From contig NC_044572.1 of the NCBI RefSeq assembly GCF_901933205.1, forward strand, positions 20,546,501 through 20,610,500: a stretch of DNA of 64,000 bases, given 5' to 3'. The position numbers and the translations under genes were made by a program. The stretch is from Camarhynchus parvulus (lineage: Eukaryota; Chordata; Aves; Passeriformes; Thraupidae). The notes beneath the pieces were generated by a model that was not told the origin of the DNA, ran no database searches, and worked only from the letters and a program-made list of their open reading frames with translations. Below, in pieces: positions 14,701-29,700 of the stretch; position 1 is the first letter of the stretch, and every line of letters starts with the position of its first letter.

Positions 14701-17700
14701 ATGATGTTTTTTACAAAGGAATCCAAAGTCTTATTAAAAGTAATAAGAGAGCCTCAAAGCCAAATGATCATCTACATGTCTCAAGTACAATCTACTTGTA
14801 CATATATTTAAAAGCAATTATCAATACTTGAATGTTAAATGTTTTTAAATACTCAAATGTTTAAAATAAGAAAACTTGATTACATGTAGATAAAGAAGAT
14901 AATCCAGGTGTGCCAATCTTTAGTTACACAGAGTAAGAAAACCTATTCTAGACAGGCCTGTAATTCTTATTTTTACTTCTAATTAATTCATCATACAATT
15001 TAGTGTGTAAATTATGAGAAGCACTATACAGAAACCAGAGGGAAGCATTTACTCTATGAGTGTAGAACTCTGTCTACTTAGTAGGCATCCCTCCAAATTG
15101 TACTATACAAATATTTGTCCACAGCTCCACTCCAATGATCATCATTTCAGAGGCACCACAATGAGTAGTTATAACAAATAAGTAGGGTGAAAATTTGGCA
15201 AGATACATAGAAGTTGTGTATCATATGTGGCATCATATGGTATCATAAACCAATTCATATAGAAAATACAATGAATTTCAGGTTTAGTTTTAGAAAGTAG
15301 AAAAAATTCTGATTATATTTTATTTAACAAAGACACAATTAGCAGCATTTGCAATCTAAAATGCTACTCTGCACAAAACATTTCAGATATGTTCAGGAAT
15401 TTATTGTTCATTTACAGTCTAAGGTAACTCTGTGGGACTCAGCTTTCCTCCTTGCTCCTTCAGAAACAGGCTGATCATTAAGCTTCCTGGTCAGCCTGTG
15501 AGACATACACTGCAATTACAATGCAAAATACTACTGAGATTGTGTAATGTGAGGGGGAAAAAATGGAAGATACATTGGAAAACTATCAAGTAAGCAAGTT
15601 TGCTGTTCTCTCTTGCATGAACAGGCACAAAAACAACCAAAGAAGAAACAGCTAACCAGAACACTGACTTGCTGAGGCAGTGATTAATCCTTAAGGAATC
15701 AAGACAAAGTTAGGCAAGCAGCAATATGGACAAACCACTTCTCAATGACAATTTGCCAATACCCATCCCCAACACAGAGCGTTGCAATGTACATTTCTAT
15801 TTTCTCAACCCTTGGTGCAGCCTCTCAGCCACTGACTCAATTTTTTTTCAGCCATCTTTTTTTTTTACTAAGTAAATTTTCTGGAAAAAAAACTGAAGTT
15901 GTGAAAGTTTCAGTGTAGACTGATATGTCTCATGAAATAAACAGTACAAGTGTCTCAAAGCCAAATGCAAACCCAATTGGAGTTAGGAACTGGCTAGCAA
16001 ATCACTGAAATGACTGAAGAAGGGGGGACATCTTTGCTAAAATATACCATACCTGTCCATTAGTTGTTCCTTTTATTCTGTTTAATGAACCATTCCAAAT
16101 TTTATAGTGTTATTTTATTCTGAGATGATAAACTATAGATTCAGTTTTGTAAGCATTTTCATCATAGAAAAGCAACACTATGCAAAAATCAATATCTTTT
16201 CTGTAGTCAGATTTAAAATGCCAGTCAAATATACAATCATAGAACATCCTAAGTAGGAAGGGACCCCCAAAGATCATTGAAGCCCAGCTCCTGGCCCTGC
16301 AAAGTACAGCCTCAAGAATCACTCCATGCGATTAAAATTTTAAAAATTTTTAAAATAAACAAGTTTTCAAGAATGCTGTACAAAACCAGGAGACAGAAAG
16401 GATTGCCTCTAACAGTAAAACCTTTGTTTTAATCATGTTTCTATGCTGAAAAGGCAATTTGCTCTAAAGGCAATTTGTTGAGCTAATATTGGCAAAAAAC
16501 AGGATGCAAACAATGTGATGTGCAACTGCTGAGCTGTATGAGCTTCTAATGGAAATTCAAAGATTAAAAAAAGTGTTGTCTCATCATTAGACAAATTTTA
16601 GATCATCTAAGAACCTGATATGTGAAGCATGCAGAAAATGTTAATTCTGTACTACATAGAGTACTATTTCATATAAGCTATTGTAAACAAGTCGTATTGT
16701 TTAAAATATTGACATATTTTCTGTCTTTCCTGTGTTTTCTATAAAAATTCTAATAGCAACTCTGATTTTAAATTCACAAAAAAAAACCCAGAGAAAGTAG
16801 TCAAAGAGAGGGATTCAGTGGAATTCTAACTTGCTAAAAATCTGTTTTACTTGTTTGGATTAAAGGAAGCAAGATAACATTTTCAGCAATTTGTAATTCT
16901 TGGTATGGAGAGTATTACAACATAAAAAATAACAGTAGCAATTATGTTATGGAACTGAAACTAATTTATGTTATGAGAAAATGCAACATCTTTGTAGCAT
17001 AACAGGTTTCCAACAATTAATCTGGATACCAACAAGTTTGCAGACAATGTGCTATGCCAGAAGTGCTACTTGATGAATAAATGTTTTTCTAGGCTGCTGT
17101 GGCTTCAGGTATAAGGCAACTCACATCTAGAATGCTGCAGGATGCAATGGGGCTTGTAGAATAGTACAAAGAAAATCCACAAATGAGAGATTTATGTAAT
17201 CTAAACTTCTGCCAAGAACAGAAACAAGCAGCTTGTACTGGAGCAGAATTGGTTAAAAAATTAAAGCTGATCCCAGTTAAGAAGACTTGCATCCTTGTCA
17301 GAGGACCTTAAACTGCAGGAGAATTTCAAACAGCTAAGCATATCTCATTTAAACTTCTTAATGGGAAACATTATCTTGCTTTACCTTGCTACTGCACTAT
17401 ATAATCCATTACAAACAAAGAAAACCCACTCTCAGCAAGTTTTAACAGAATCTGAATTTAAGCAACAAGTCAGCTGGCAGCCTATTACACGCAGGAAAAA
17501 TATTACAAAGGTTAAAGTCCCACTTTTCTAAAACAATTTTATTAAGAAAAATATTAAAATACAAATACGCAAAAGAAAAAGACCAAAACCAACACAAACA
17601 AACCTCAGAAATCCTAACAGGAATTTATCTGCATATTACCAGGAAATCTCTAGCTTTATCTGTACTGCCGTCTCTTGCAGCTACACACATTCGAGCACTG

Positions 17701-20700
17701 TTCAGGCTATGTTGCTGTGAGACTAAACTTCATCTGTGGAAAGGCTTTCAGTGATTAAATAGAATACTGAAACATTCAGTAATATAGTTACTGTTACAAG
17801 CTTGGCATCAATGTGCTCAAGGAATAGAAATGCAGTTTTACATATAAAGACTAATCTGAAACATTATTAACAACTTGCCAGCTGTTATCTTAACTACAGT
17901 TATACACAACAGCACAGAAGTCTCAATATGCTGCGCTATTTTTATGTACTCCTCCAGAGAGCATCTCTAATCCCAAGGAATAAGATTATTTGCAAACCTG
18001 TCCTTAGGAACAAAGTCCCAGGTGGGACTTGGCTGTCTGGCATCTCATACTGTTTCTAGCAGTTCTACAAGGCATCCAAGTCATTCTCAGAGAAGCCTTC
18101 CACAGCATCAGTGGCAAAACCTTCTTCTTGAGTTTGTTTCATTCCTAAATTTTTACAAGAAGTGCTTCAAAAAGGTGTATTTAAAACATTTCCCAGTCCT
18201 AATACTACACTGACTGAAAGCACTATAAATACTCTGAAATTATGTCTTTAAACTGTATTTTTTAGTTGCTAGTTCAAATTATACTTTATCTTTTCTTGTC
18301 CAAAAAGTAAGTTCATGCATAAATTCCATGAAAGAGCTCAGTAAATAATCAAACATGGAAACATTAGCAGCCCATATTAAGATGTGTTTAATTTAGTATC
18401 ACAACTCCAAAATGTACGTTTTCCAAAGCCCTGCTGACAGAGAATAGCTTCTGAAAACAAGGAGAAGAACCACAAAGCTTGCTGTTTTCTGTGACAAAGA
18501 CACTGGTGGTCTGATGATGAGAACAATGAAAGGCAGCAGATGCTTTATACCTTGGTTTTAGCGAATTTTTGACATACAGCTGAAGCCCTTGTAGTGTCCT
18601 TATCACATAGCTAGTGAAATATGGGCTGGATAAAGGTGGGTGGAAAACCGGTCTCCTAGGCTCAAAGAGTTGTCACCTGTAGTGCAAATTCCAGCTAGCA
18701 GACAGTATCCTTCAGGGATTTCTTCTGGGAGCAACAGTGCTCTCAGTAACTTACTGACCAGAGCAAGTTGAAGTGGAACATATCAGTACACTGAGGCCAT
18801 GGATAATGTTCAGAGGGACCTGGACAGGCTGGAGAAATGGGCACACTGGAAGTTCAATAAGAACAAGGATAAGCTATTGCATTTTAAATGAAGCCAGGAG
18901 CTGACCACATGAAAAGCAGGAAATTATCTGCAGGTCCTATTGGGTGAGAGGTGTCAGCAGTGCAGCCTGCAGCTAAGACAACCAACCACATCCCAGCTCG
19001 AACTATGGGTCAGCACAACCAACAAGGTCAGGAAAGTGACCCTTTCCCTCCATTCTGCACTTGTAAGATTGCATCTGGAGCATTTTGTCCACTTTGGTGC
19101 TCCCCACTGCAAGAAGGCTATTTACACACTGCCCTAAGTCCAATAGATAGCTGCCAGGATGGTCAGGGAGGGTCACATCCAGGGAAAAGATAGGAGAGGT
19201 GCTTCAGCTTTGAGAAGAGCAGCCAAAAAGTGGGGCTTACTGCTTTCAACAAGCAATTAATCAGAGTATACACAGAAGATGCAGCCAGATCCTCTCTTAG
19301 AGCTGCACAGTCACAGGACAAGATGCAATAGACAAGTCGGAAGAGTAAAAATTGCAAACAGATTGCAGAATTATTTTTTTTATTTCCTTACTTAGTAAGG
19401 AGAACTAGTTAAATACTGAAACATGTTGCCCACAGAAGTTGCAGAACCTTTGACCTTGGAGGCATTCAAGACTCGACACGGTCCTGAGCAACCTGATCTA
19501 ATTAGACCAGTTTGAAGCTGGAGGGGTTGGACTAGATGACCTCTGGAGGTCACTTCCAACTTAGATTATGATTCTGTAAGAAAAATGCCTCATGAAGTTT
19601 CCTGGGTTTACAGGGATACTGCTAAAACATATCAATTTATTTTATCTGCTACACTGGCGAAAAGCTGCTGTACACAAATCCTAATTTTAACGCATCAGCC
19701 AGTATCTCCAAAGGACTGCAAAATATTTCAGCAGAAGCCCCACACGTTTTCTTTTTACTTGCAACCAATTTAAGTTAAATTCAGCTGTTGTAGAAGTTTG
19801 TAAAAGATAACGAAAAATTCACTCCTCTCGCCTGGGTATGAGACTGAAGTAACAGAATTAAAAACGTTTGGGGAGGAAATTCCTGAAGTTACTTACCCTG
19901 TGCGTGACTGTCCAACTTTATCACAGATGTCTAAGATGAGGCCCCAGTCCTCTGCAGTGTTCATCTCACTGGTTGCTTTCTCTGATAAATAAAAGTATAA
20001 GGAAATCAAAATACAAATTTTAAAAAAAATCTAAATTGTTAACAAAGACATTGGTATATTATGTCTTTGTATATTTCTAAATGTATGAAAAATCCCTATA
20101 TTTAATAAAACTTATATATTAACAATGTTATATCTAATTCTTTTTAATTTTCTAATGTTCACTTGTGACCATTAATTTTAATAATAAGTAAATATATTTT
20201 GGTGTTGTTTTACCACATCATAAAGGTGTACACAAAACATTAACAAGCAGTATGGCTATCAACAGATTTTTTTCCCATTTGAACTATAAAGTTTAATAGG
20301 ATATGAATACTCAAAGCATTGGTTCAGTGTTTGCAGAGTCACATACAGCTGAATTTATCACCTTCTTAGACACTAAAGTGCTGTGTCTTGCATTTCCTTT
20401 CATATATTACATCTCAACAAGAAAGATTAAAAAAGTCATCATAATCACTAAACTTCTATATTCCCATTCTTACTTCTGCTTTGGATAATATATCCCACTG
20501 TTTCTTTTCAGCTATAAAGACTGCTAAACCAAAGTTAATTTCAAAGAAGCCACTGTGACTCTTTCTTCCAAATTTTTTGAATAGGACAAGAGTCCCTGGT
20601 AAAAACTAAAGAAATAGAGGACGTTGAGAAGAAATAGATTCAATGTCAGAAGAAAAAATAGGCTCCCTCTCTATTTGTCCCCCACAAAAGCTTAGTTACA

Positions 20701-23700
20701 GTAAGGTTAACAATAAATAAAAGCATTAAAGGAAACTGACCCTTACACTGCAGCTCAATTGAAGATTATCTAAACACTGATACATCAGCTCAGGACTGGA
20801 GAGCATAAAGGAATGCCCCCACATTTTTAATTACTAACCAAAAAGTAGGATAATGGGCATAGAATAATACAGAAACTTTGTTTCCCATCCCTGCTCTTCA
20901 TCTAATGTTTACAGCTTCATCTACAAAACACAAAATATGCGTCAGCAGTAAATACCATCCTTCAGGGAATGTCTTGGACTACTTAGTTTTATGAAAGGAA
21001 CCAAAGATTTCCTATAAAAACTTCTCTGCCAGGAAAGATTCATTATCTAGATTAGCACTGGCAAAATTGCAAAGACAAAGACAAAGTAAACATCTAATCT
21101 CCAAAAATTACAAGGATTACTCATATCTAAATGGATGGCTTTTCTTATGAATAAGTTTCTACGTCCTATAAATTGATGTAGGTTACAGTTAATTCTTTTC
21201 TTAAGTCAAACAAAAATGCAGAAAAGCAAAACTCTATGGTTATATGCTCCCAAAGTATTTATGAGGAAAAATTCAACACTGACATATATACAACTGAAAT
21301 GATAACACATCAGCTCTACAGCCTGATGCAAGTAAAGAGCAAAACAGTATAGGGAAATCCTAAATGGGAGTTAGTTACTATTCTGTATGTTCTCTCAGAT
21401 AAAGTAGAGGGACATTACCTCTTCTCTCTAAACCCTATCAGAAAACTTGTTTGATTAGAAAAAGCATTCATAATCAACAGAAATATCAAAAATTATGGGT
21501 AGACATCATGCTAACATCTAGCACTAAGATATACCAGCTGATCAACCAACCACTTCATTTTCCTTTCAGTCTGCTCTTGTTCCAATTCATCTTATGACTA
21601 ACAGTCATAGAAATTTGTGATTTTCAGGTAAGACACTTGAACTCAATGCCTTGCATGAGCCATCACAGACCAAGTCAGTCTTCTGAAATTGCAGTCTATG
21701 CACACAGCAGCTGTTCTGCTCCAAGACAGCCTCAACTCCGCAGCACCAGAACTGCTTTTTTAAAACACAGAGCCTGAGTTTCCTACACTGCGTTCCTCAG
21801 ACTGAAAGCAGCTGATAAGCACAGTCCAGAGACACACAAAACAGACCACATGGAGGCAGTTTACTTCCAGGACTCCACTGCTTCAGTTCATTGCCTGCTC
21901 TACTGGAGCTGGACCAGCTCCAGTCAAAGAGTGACTGCACACTTCTCTCCAAAGCCTTCAGCTCCTGCCAGGCTCTGAGCTCGCACAAGGAGCTCACAAA
22001 CCCACACTGGTCACTCTTGCCTAATGCTGCACTTCAGCTGGCACATCCTTTAGCAGAGAGATGAGCAATCCAATGGAACTAAAACCTTGGTCTTTTCCAT
22101 TGTTCTACATAACAGACAGTTGTCTGTATTTTTGACAACAATTGATCCTTCTTTTCTCACTATGTCAGCAAAGAGAAATGACATAGCAATCAGTTATGTC
22201 TTCTACAAACCAAGGAGTAAACTAATGCATGTTTAATGTTTTAATATAACAGCAAACTATATGCTTTACGCTAATTTAAATACTTCGGCTGAAACTCTAA
22301 ATAAGATAGTGACTGATGAAATCCCTGATCCACATTAACCACACCAATTATAGCCTTTATTTTAATTCTCAATGAGAACATTTTGCAAATCTATGCATGA
22401 GTACAATCACAAGTTTTCTGCTATGATCACGTTCTTTCTTGGCAGTCGAAGTTAGTCCTATATAAAAAGTGCCATTTGCTTGTAATGCCTTCCCCTAGGA
22501 TGTTTCCTCCACCAACAAACACTAGATAGTTTCTTAGTAAATTTCAGCCTGAAACCAAGTTTCAGTGTATACTGTCAGTCTTCTGTAGTAACAATCATCT
22601 AATAAATCAATCAGATAATAAAATTAATGGTAAGACAAGAGAAAAAAAAATGCCTCTGGAGTCCTACCTAAATTCTGTCTCAAACAAGGGAAGTTAAAAG
22701 TTAAGAACATACTGAGAATGTTAGCAGCACACTGTCTGAGCTGACTGTCCACAAAAAAGGCCTCTTACTAATGCTATGCCAAACACAAAGGAAAAAGGAC
22801 TGCATCACAGCTCTCTTCCATGAGGCTGCACCACTCAATTCAAGGCATTGTTTTCAGAGCACAAGCAAAGCCTACAATAGTAATTTTAAGCAGTGCAAGA
22901 CTGTACAATCATATGTTGCATCCGGTTAATTTGTAGTAATTAATAGTTATTATTAATCCTAATTACTATTAATAGTAGTTAGTAAAATAATAGTTTTAAT
23001 TTTTCTTAACTGTTTTTTTCCTTGTTTTTTTTTTTTCATTATTTGTCTTTACTGCTTACCTTTATTTTATCAGGAGTTATTTAATATTCTTTTCTTACCA
23101 GTAATTCCATAAAGACACACATACATATTTGTAAGAGCCGCAGTTTAAGAGGAAAACAATAATTTGATCTATGGATGCTTTGGTCAAAACCAACAATGAT
23201 CAGGCACAATATAAGAATATATTTCTAAATTATTTCAACAATTTATTTAGTTCCTAAAACAAACACAAAAGAGACAAAGAACTTATATCATTTTTGGCCA
23301 CTTTGTAAGGCACAGACCTTGGAATCACTAGGCCTCTCTCCTTACACTTCTGCATTCAGTGCACTAAGCATACTGGGCCAGATCAGTTCCATCTTGCCCA
23401 ACATTCAGTCTCTAAAATATATATTATACCTACACCAGACACCTAGGAAAACATAAAAGAGAGCAAGGTAAGCATTAATTGTATTTTCCTACCAACACAC
23501 CTTCCAGTGACCAACAATTTGCAGCTTCGTAACTCCTGAGTCAGAATTGGTGCTCCAACCACACAAACATTGTCATAAATCACACACAGAACAAATAAAA
23601 CATTCTGAAGGAAAATGCACCTCATTTGATGGAAATCTCAGCTGTGTTTGTATCCCTAGCTTCTCAATAATTTGTAGAATATAATGTCCTTTAAATAAAG

Positions 23701-26700
23701 CACCTACATGCTGAAATCATTCGTCCAAACACATATTTTATCTTTTTTTCATGGCACTGAATAGCACCTGGCTTCTAAAGAAAACATCATTCCTCATTAC
23801 AAATGCCACAGACTCTCACTGAAATACTGTGCCTAAAATCCAGAAGACAGAGTTACACCTATTGAATGAGAAGCCAGGCCAAAAAGATCTAAATATATGA
23901 GTTTAATTACTTATGCATTAGTTGAAAGTACACAGGCTATTGCACAGGCTCTTTTGGGATAGCTAAATCACCATACCTCTCCTTGTGTCCTAAGATTCAT
24001 TAAGTGTGTTGAGGCCCCATTTCCCTCTAATTTACACAAACCTGAATGCTTGGAGCATTGATAAAATTCTGTTTGCTCCTCTGGTTTTATGCATTATTTA
24101 TAAATTATAGGCAAAGCAAAAAATATTTGCATTCTGATTCTATTTGAAGTCCTCTATTACATTCAAAACACAATCACAGTTGATTATTTTAGGACAGAAG
24201 AAAAAAAAGCCAAAACCTTTTTCTCAGAAATAAAAATAAAAATTACCTAAAATACATGCCTGTCCTAAAAGAAATTTATCATCAGATTTACAAAGTACTA
24301 TTAGACAGAAGGAAGGTAGTGCATGTTGAAAAAAATCCATTGCCAGATTTAGTGGTTGATGCTTTAGGTGCTGGTAAAAGGAATATAAATTTTGCTGCAG
24401 ATTTGCCATGGAAATATGTGCTAGTCACTTGATTTCTCTGCCTTAGTTCTGCATCTTAATATCATTTTACTGCCTTAACAGAAATTTGTAAGAGTAAATA
24501 CTCTCATGAGTGTTCGGATACGCAGTGAACCACATGATGCATTTCTTAGGGCAGAAAACTTAGTTACTATCCATTGCTAACATCATTTTCAGAGGGAGTT
24601 CTTGGCAGGCTTCAGCTTCCCAAGCTTCAGTTTTTACTGAAGTTTATTTTGAAAGAAAAACCCCAACTGAGTTATTTTTCTGCAACTAAGTCTCAAAGAT
24701 GGTAAAACTAGTAGAATTTAAGAAATAACAAATCTAGATCAAAATACCTTCAAACCCAACACTTAAAATGTACATTATTTGAAGCAGTTAAAACAAGTAG
24801 CAGTAAAAACTGTCAGAAAATTCTACCAATATAAGGTTTTCAACCATCCGACTTATTATTTGCTATTACTCGATTCATGGATGTAACATCATTTTCACAG
24901 TTGGACATCATTAAAATGAAATACTGAAATTGTAACTTCAATTACAAAGAGACAAATGGCTACAGAAAGTCTTCAAAAGAGTAGCTAAAGAAAGTCTTCA
25001 ACTCACAGATTCATATTACAACCACTTTCTAGTATGATAAAAAATCCTCAGAATCTCTTCTATCATTATAAATAACACAGATTTAATGAAAAATTCAACA
25101 CACCCCTAAGCCTTCTCTCCTCTTCTGCTCAAAGTTTTCTTTTCTTCACATGGCTAAATAAAGAATTTCCTCTTCCCTATGAAATTACAAACACTAAAAT
25201 TCCAAAGCAATATAGTTTAAATAGCCCTTAAGGACTAAAAGTGACTGCAAATTTTTCTTTCTTTTTGCAGACACTTGCTGAGAACTTTGGATTACATGCC
25301 ACTCCACATCACTAAAGTTAAATGCACTTAAATTTTGCTCTTTTTTGTTTCTCAAATAAAAAGAATAAATACATTTGTTGGTCCATTCTACAGAAGCCAC
25401 CACTTGAATATCAACCACTTTGCATTTCACTAACATGCTCAGAACTGCACAAGAAGAATATGTCCAACCAGATTCCATTTGGCAAGACTGAAAATACTCC
25501 TAACAGGCAATGACACCTTAGAGAGAAACTTGAATTCCATGTACCATTAACTTTGATAAAGCTATTAACCAACTTCTGCAGTTTAACTATACATATGCAG
25601 TGTTCCCAAGTCCTTCTGGGAGCAATTGTAGGAGGTGAAAGCCCTGCAGCTGATCCAAGGCAAAGCCAGCAGCAGTGACTGAGGCCACCTCAGCCCATTC
25701 CTTCAGAAAACTGTGTAGGATCCCATTGTACTTACAGTGGCCCAGCAAAAATGAACATCCCTCAGCTCAGTGAACTGAGCAGAATGTAGACAAAAGGACT
25801 GGTTAAAATCTGGTTTAAAAGGCTGAAATCGTAAGACTAGCTGAGCAAAAATAATTTAGATGTTTAGATCTCTCACACAAACCCTAACAAATCCACAGAA
25901 CTCAAACTACCTTTCACCCAGGAATATTACAACACAACAGGAAGGTGAGCACATTAGAGATACATCAGAAGGATGAATAGTCTGTAAACAAGGTGTATCA
26001 CAGGCATGTCATGTGAAAAAAAGGTGCCAGGATATACTTGCAGAAGCCCACAAGCCAAGCCACAGAACAAGAAGCATTTCAGAAGGAAGATCAGCAAGAA
26101 ACTTAATTTTCCACATCAGGTATGCAGTGTTATTTTTATCAGTTAGAGGAACAGATTTTACATGTTGAAGATCTACTTTGATTCTTTTAAATTTTGGTAT
26201 TATAATACACACTGTCACAGCTGAAAGTAGAACCAATTAAGCGACAGTTCTTCCCTGGGAGGAAAGCAAGAGAATTACCAGAAAAGTAGAGTCTTTCAAT
26301 ATCAAACATACTATGTTGGCTTCAAAGTGCCCACCTGAACTGACAGCCTGCTAATTGACAGTGGGAAAGATTTTTTTTTGTTGGCTGATAACTGAAGGGG
26401 TATTCCACTTAGTCTTACCCTGTCAGCATTGCCATTTTTCACTAAGGACCTATCACCAAAGGTATCTTTAAGTAAAAAGTTCCTGTTTTCCATAAATATT
26501 TATAAACTACTGAAAAGGGGGGTGGATATAGCTCATTTTCCACACATTTTCTACCTGGTCACCCTGTTAACTCACAGTTAATGTCCTTTGTAAAATAAAG
26601 CTGAGAAAAACAGTAGGCCAACTCAGGCAAAAAAGTGTCAGTCTCATGACAAGCTGAACCAATCTTTGGAATTCATCTTTCTTTGCAGCCAGATGTTAAC

Positions 26701-29700
26701 TCGCAGTCTGCAGTCTCCATAATGATCTGGGGACAAGAAACTCATCTATGACAATTTTCCCTTCTTTTGACCAACCTGCCCCAACAAAAAAGTTCAGCTC
26801 AGAGAGACATGTAATTGGACATTTTGAAAATGTTGACTAAGCAAGGGGATAAATTTAAGGAACAATGAGCTTAAATAGCAAGAGGATTTTATTTCAAAAA
26901 TTGCACCATGGGAATCATAGTCAAACCATTTCTTACATTCTAAGAGCATCAAACTAGAGGCTGATCATATGTAATTCAAGCATATTATTAAATATTTGAA
27001 GAGTCAATAGGATAAAATTATCAACAACTGCTAGAGTTAATAAAACATAGGGAAAATGATTACAAGTCACATCAAGTTCTACTATCTTACTAAACCACCT
27101 GCTTAATTTCCTATTACTGTAAATAACAAGCCTGAATTTCTTCTCAATCCTGTGCTACCTCAAACCATCAAAGTAAGAACCAGAGTAACATCCAGAGCAA
27201 GCGCAAATACCTTCATCCTTTACTGTGCGTAAGGAAAAAAGAAAAACAATCTAATCCCCCATGTTTTTTAACACCTTCTCTTAATATCATGTGTTATTTC
27301 TATGACACCTTATACCAGAACCTGAGTTACAGATTTTATTCTTGAGATAACATCTAAATGACACTTGAGAACTGCTTTAGCAGTAAATTCTTCATCAAAC
27401 CTAGCTTAAGCACCATTACATTACTAATAAGCCTGTCATGACAGATTAGTAGACAGTCTTTTGGTTCTTAAAGCAAATGTCACCATTATTTTACCTGAGT
27501 CAAACCTGCAGATTAATCTGCATTTCTCAAGAATAACTGGCTGGGAATAATTTTATGATTAAGATTCAAAAATACAGTAGAAATACAGTAGAAACAGGAA
27601 ACTCACAAACCTAATAAGAATATTTTTAATTCTAGCTCCTTAAATGGAAGATTAGAGTTTCTTAACTATACTCTCAACAGGCCCAGTTCTTGATGATTTT
27701 TTTTCTTATTTTAAATTCCATTATTACACTTCTTACTTGGGCACATCATCAAAGGTTCCCCGACTTGATTGTGAAAACTTGTGTCACCACTGATTAGCAT
27801 CCCTTCTTGCTAAAATACTCCCAAATATGGTAAAAAAGAAACTTCAGAAAATGAAAAGTATTTGGGCTTCATCCAGAGATTTGGACTCTTGAGGATGACA
27901 ATGGTTGACCTTCTCAAATCTCTGGGCATTCTTTAATATTATTAATTTAATAGCAGTCTTAAACAACATTCTTTAGCCAGCTACACTAAAAAAAAACAGT
28001 TGGCACAAATGGTAAACTATTATGGATGACCAGGTTCCACTGCAGCAGCATACTAACAGGACTAGCCAAATGTTGCTAGTTGATCAGACAAACTGAAAAA
28101 TTTGTCCTGAATCTAAGACATACTTATGCTCCTCAAAATGATGGAAAATAATTTAGTTCCAGATATGTACTCTGCAATGCATTATCCTAAATCGTTCCAA
28201 GATAATTTCCAACTACTCCACAGTGCTGATCAGCTGTTCAGTAGACAAGAATGCACAGCTATTGTAATACTATCAACTACACCAATGTCCAAACTCTCAT
28301 GAAATTAAGAATAGCTGCTGACTGCATTTCTGCTTCAGGAATCTGATTTTAAAAAGAAAACTTTCTTGCTGGTTAAGAACAAAAGCAGAGCACTCAACTT
28401 TCACTCACAGAAAACAAATGAAAAATAGCACTATGTCTTGACAACTTTTGGAAGTTTCCTGAGAACATGATAGCTTACTCTACAGCTGATGCTGTCTTAT
28501 GAAGCCTGCCAAAAAATTCATCCAGATAATAGCAAATTCCCAAGGGGCCCCAAAGAAGAAGAGCCTAGGGACGCTTTCCGGGAGAGTTCACCATTCCCAT
28601 CTCCCTGGCACAAATCCAGTTAAGTGATGGATAAAGGCAGCAGGCTCCTGAAAGTAGGGTGTCACCAACTGGACAACCTGCTGCTCCTACAGTGTCTCTC
28701 AGGATGCCATGAAAGGGGTCAAAAGAAAGAGGCTGTCTACCAGTGAAAATCAGCTCATTGCCCACTCTCTGCTTTTCCAAGAATGATTTGGTACTGAGTG
28801 GTTATTTCTATCTCCTCATACGGTTTACAGAATAACACTTTTGAAAATTCTTCACTGTTGATCATATTAGGCAAGCACAGTAGGTAAGGGGTTGGCATCC
28901 TCTGCACCTGGAAAAGAGCAAATGAGCCACTGAAGCAACTGATGGGTGACCCACTGCCTTGAGACTGGCAGTGCTGAGGAGCACATCCAATGAACTGAGC
29001 TCTAGAGACACCCCTTCAAGCAGTCTGGGCTTCCCTGCCAGCCAGAGGCACTAGGAAGAAAAAAGTGAACACCTGCCAGAACCTGAGCCTATCACTTTTT
29101 AATCTTATTAGTTCAAATAATTCTCTGATAGTCCATGGAAAACCAGCAAGCAGTACAATCTCTTCCTCACTTTCAGCTGTCAAATTACACTAGAAGACAG
29201 CAGAACAACTAAGAAGAATTATTTACTGCTTTCCAAAATAAGTTAGTCAAGTTTGCTACCGACAAAATCATTAATTGGAGCACAGTCTTCAGTTTAAAAG
29301 TGTTAACAGTTCAAAATAAGAAGACCAAGCTATGTCTTATTTTGATGCAATAGACTAAGAATTTCTGATAACATACATACAGACTTTATATCTCAGTACT
29401 TTGTTTAGGCACTAATCCCTTCTCCTGAAAGGTTACACACTTTTCAAACGTTTTTGAGTTGGTATTTCTTTGAAGAGCTGGAAGAATTGAATTGGAGCCT
29501 AAACATCAGAAGTCTGATAAACATTTAGAAACAATGTATCTGTAGTTGAAAGTTACAGCGTTTAATTCTATTAAAGAAATTACTTTCAAGAGACTTATAC
29601 AATGTTACACTTCTGTAAGAAAATAACCAAGGGGTGTACTTATCCGCACAGGAGAAGAAGTCCCTTTATATTATGGGATTCCCCAGACAAAGCCTTTATG

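Larger units (their letters stand above)
13357..19896 (-). other. STAM intron 2
   Basis: 6.5 kb, AT-rich. It contains two CR1 fragments (about 16235-16325 and 18610-19580) and a small direct repeat of AAAGGCAATTTG near 16449-16475. No exon-like conserved frame was seen; the frames at 18940-19357 are CR1 shadows. Confidence 0.85.

Noticed and set aside
18940..19357. Four short frames between 64 and 80 codons
   Set aside because: Broken CR1 sequence; frames do not follow the reverse-transcriptase reading.
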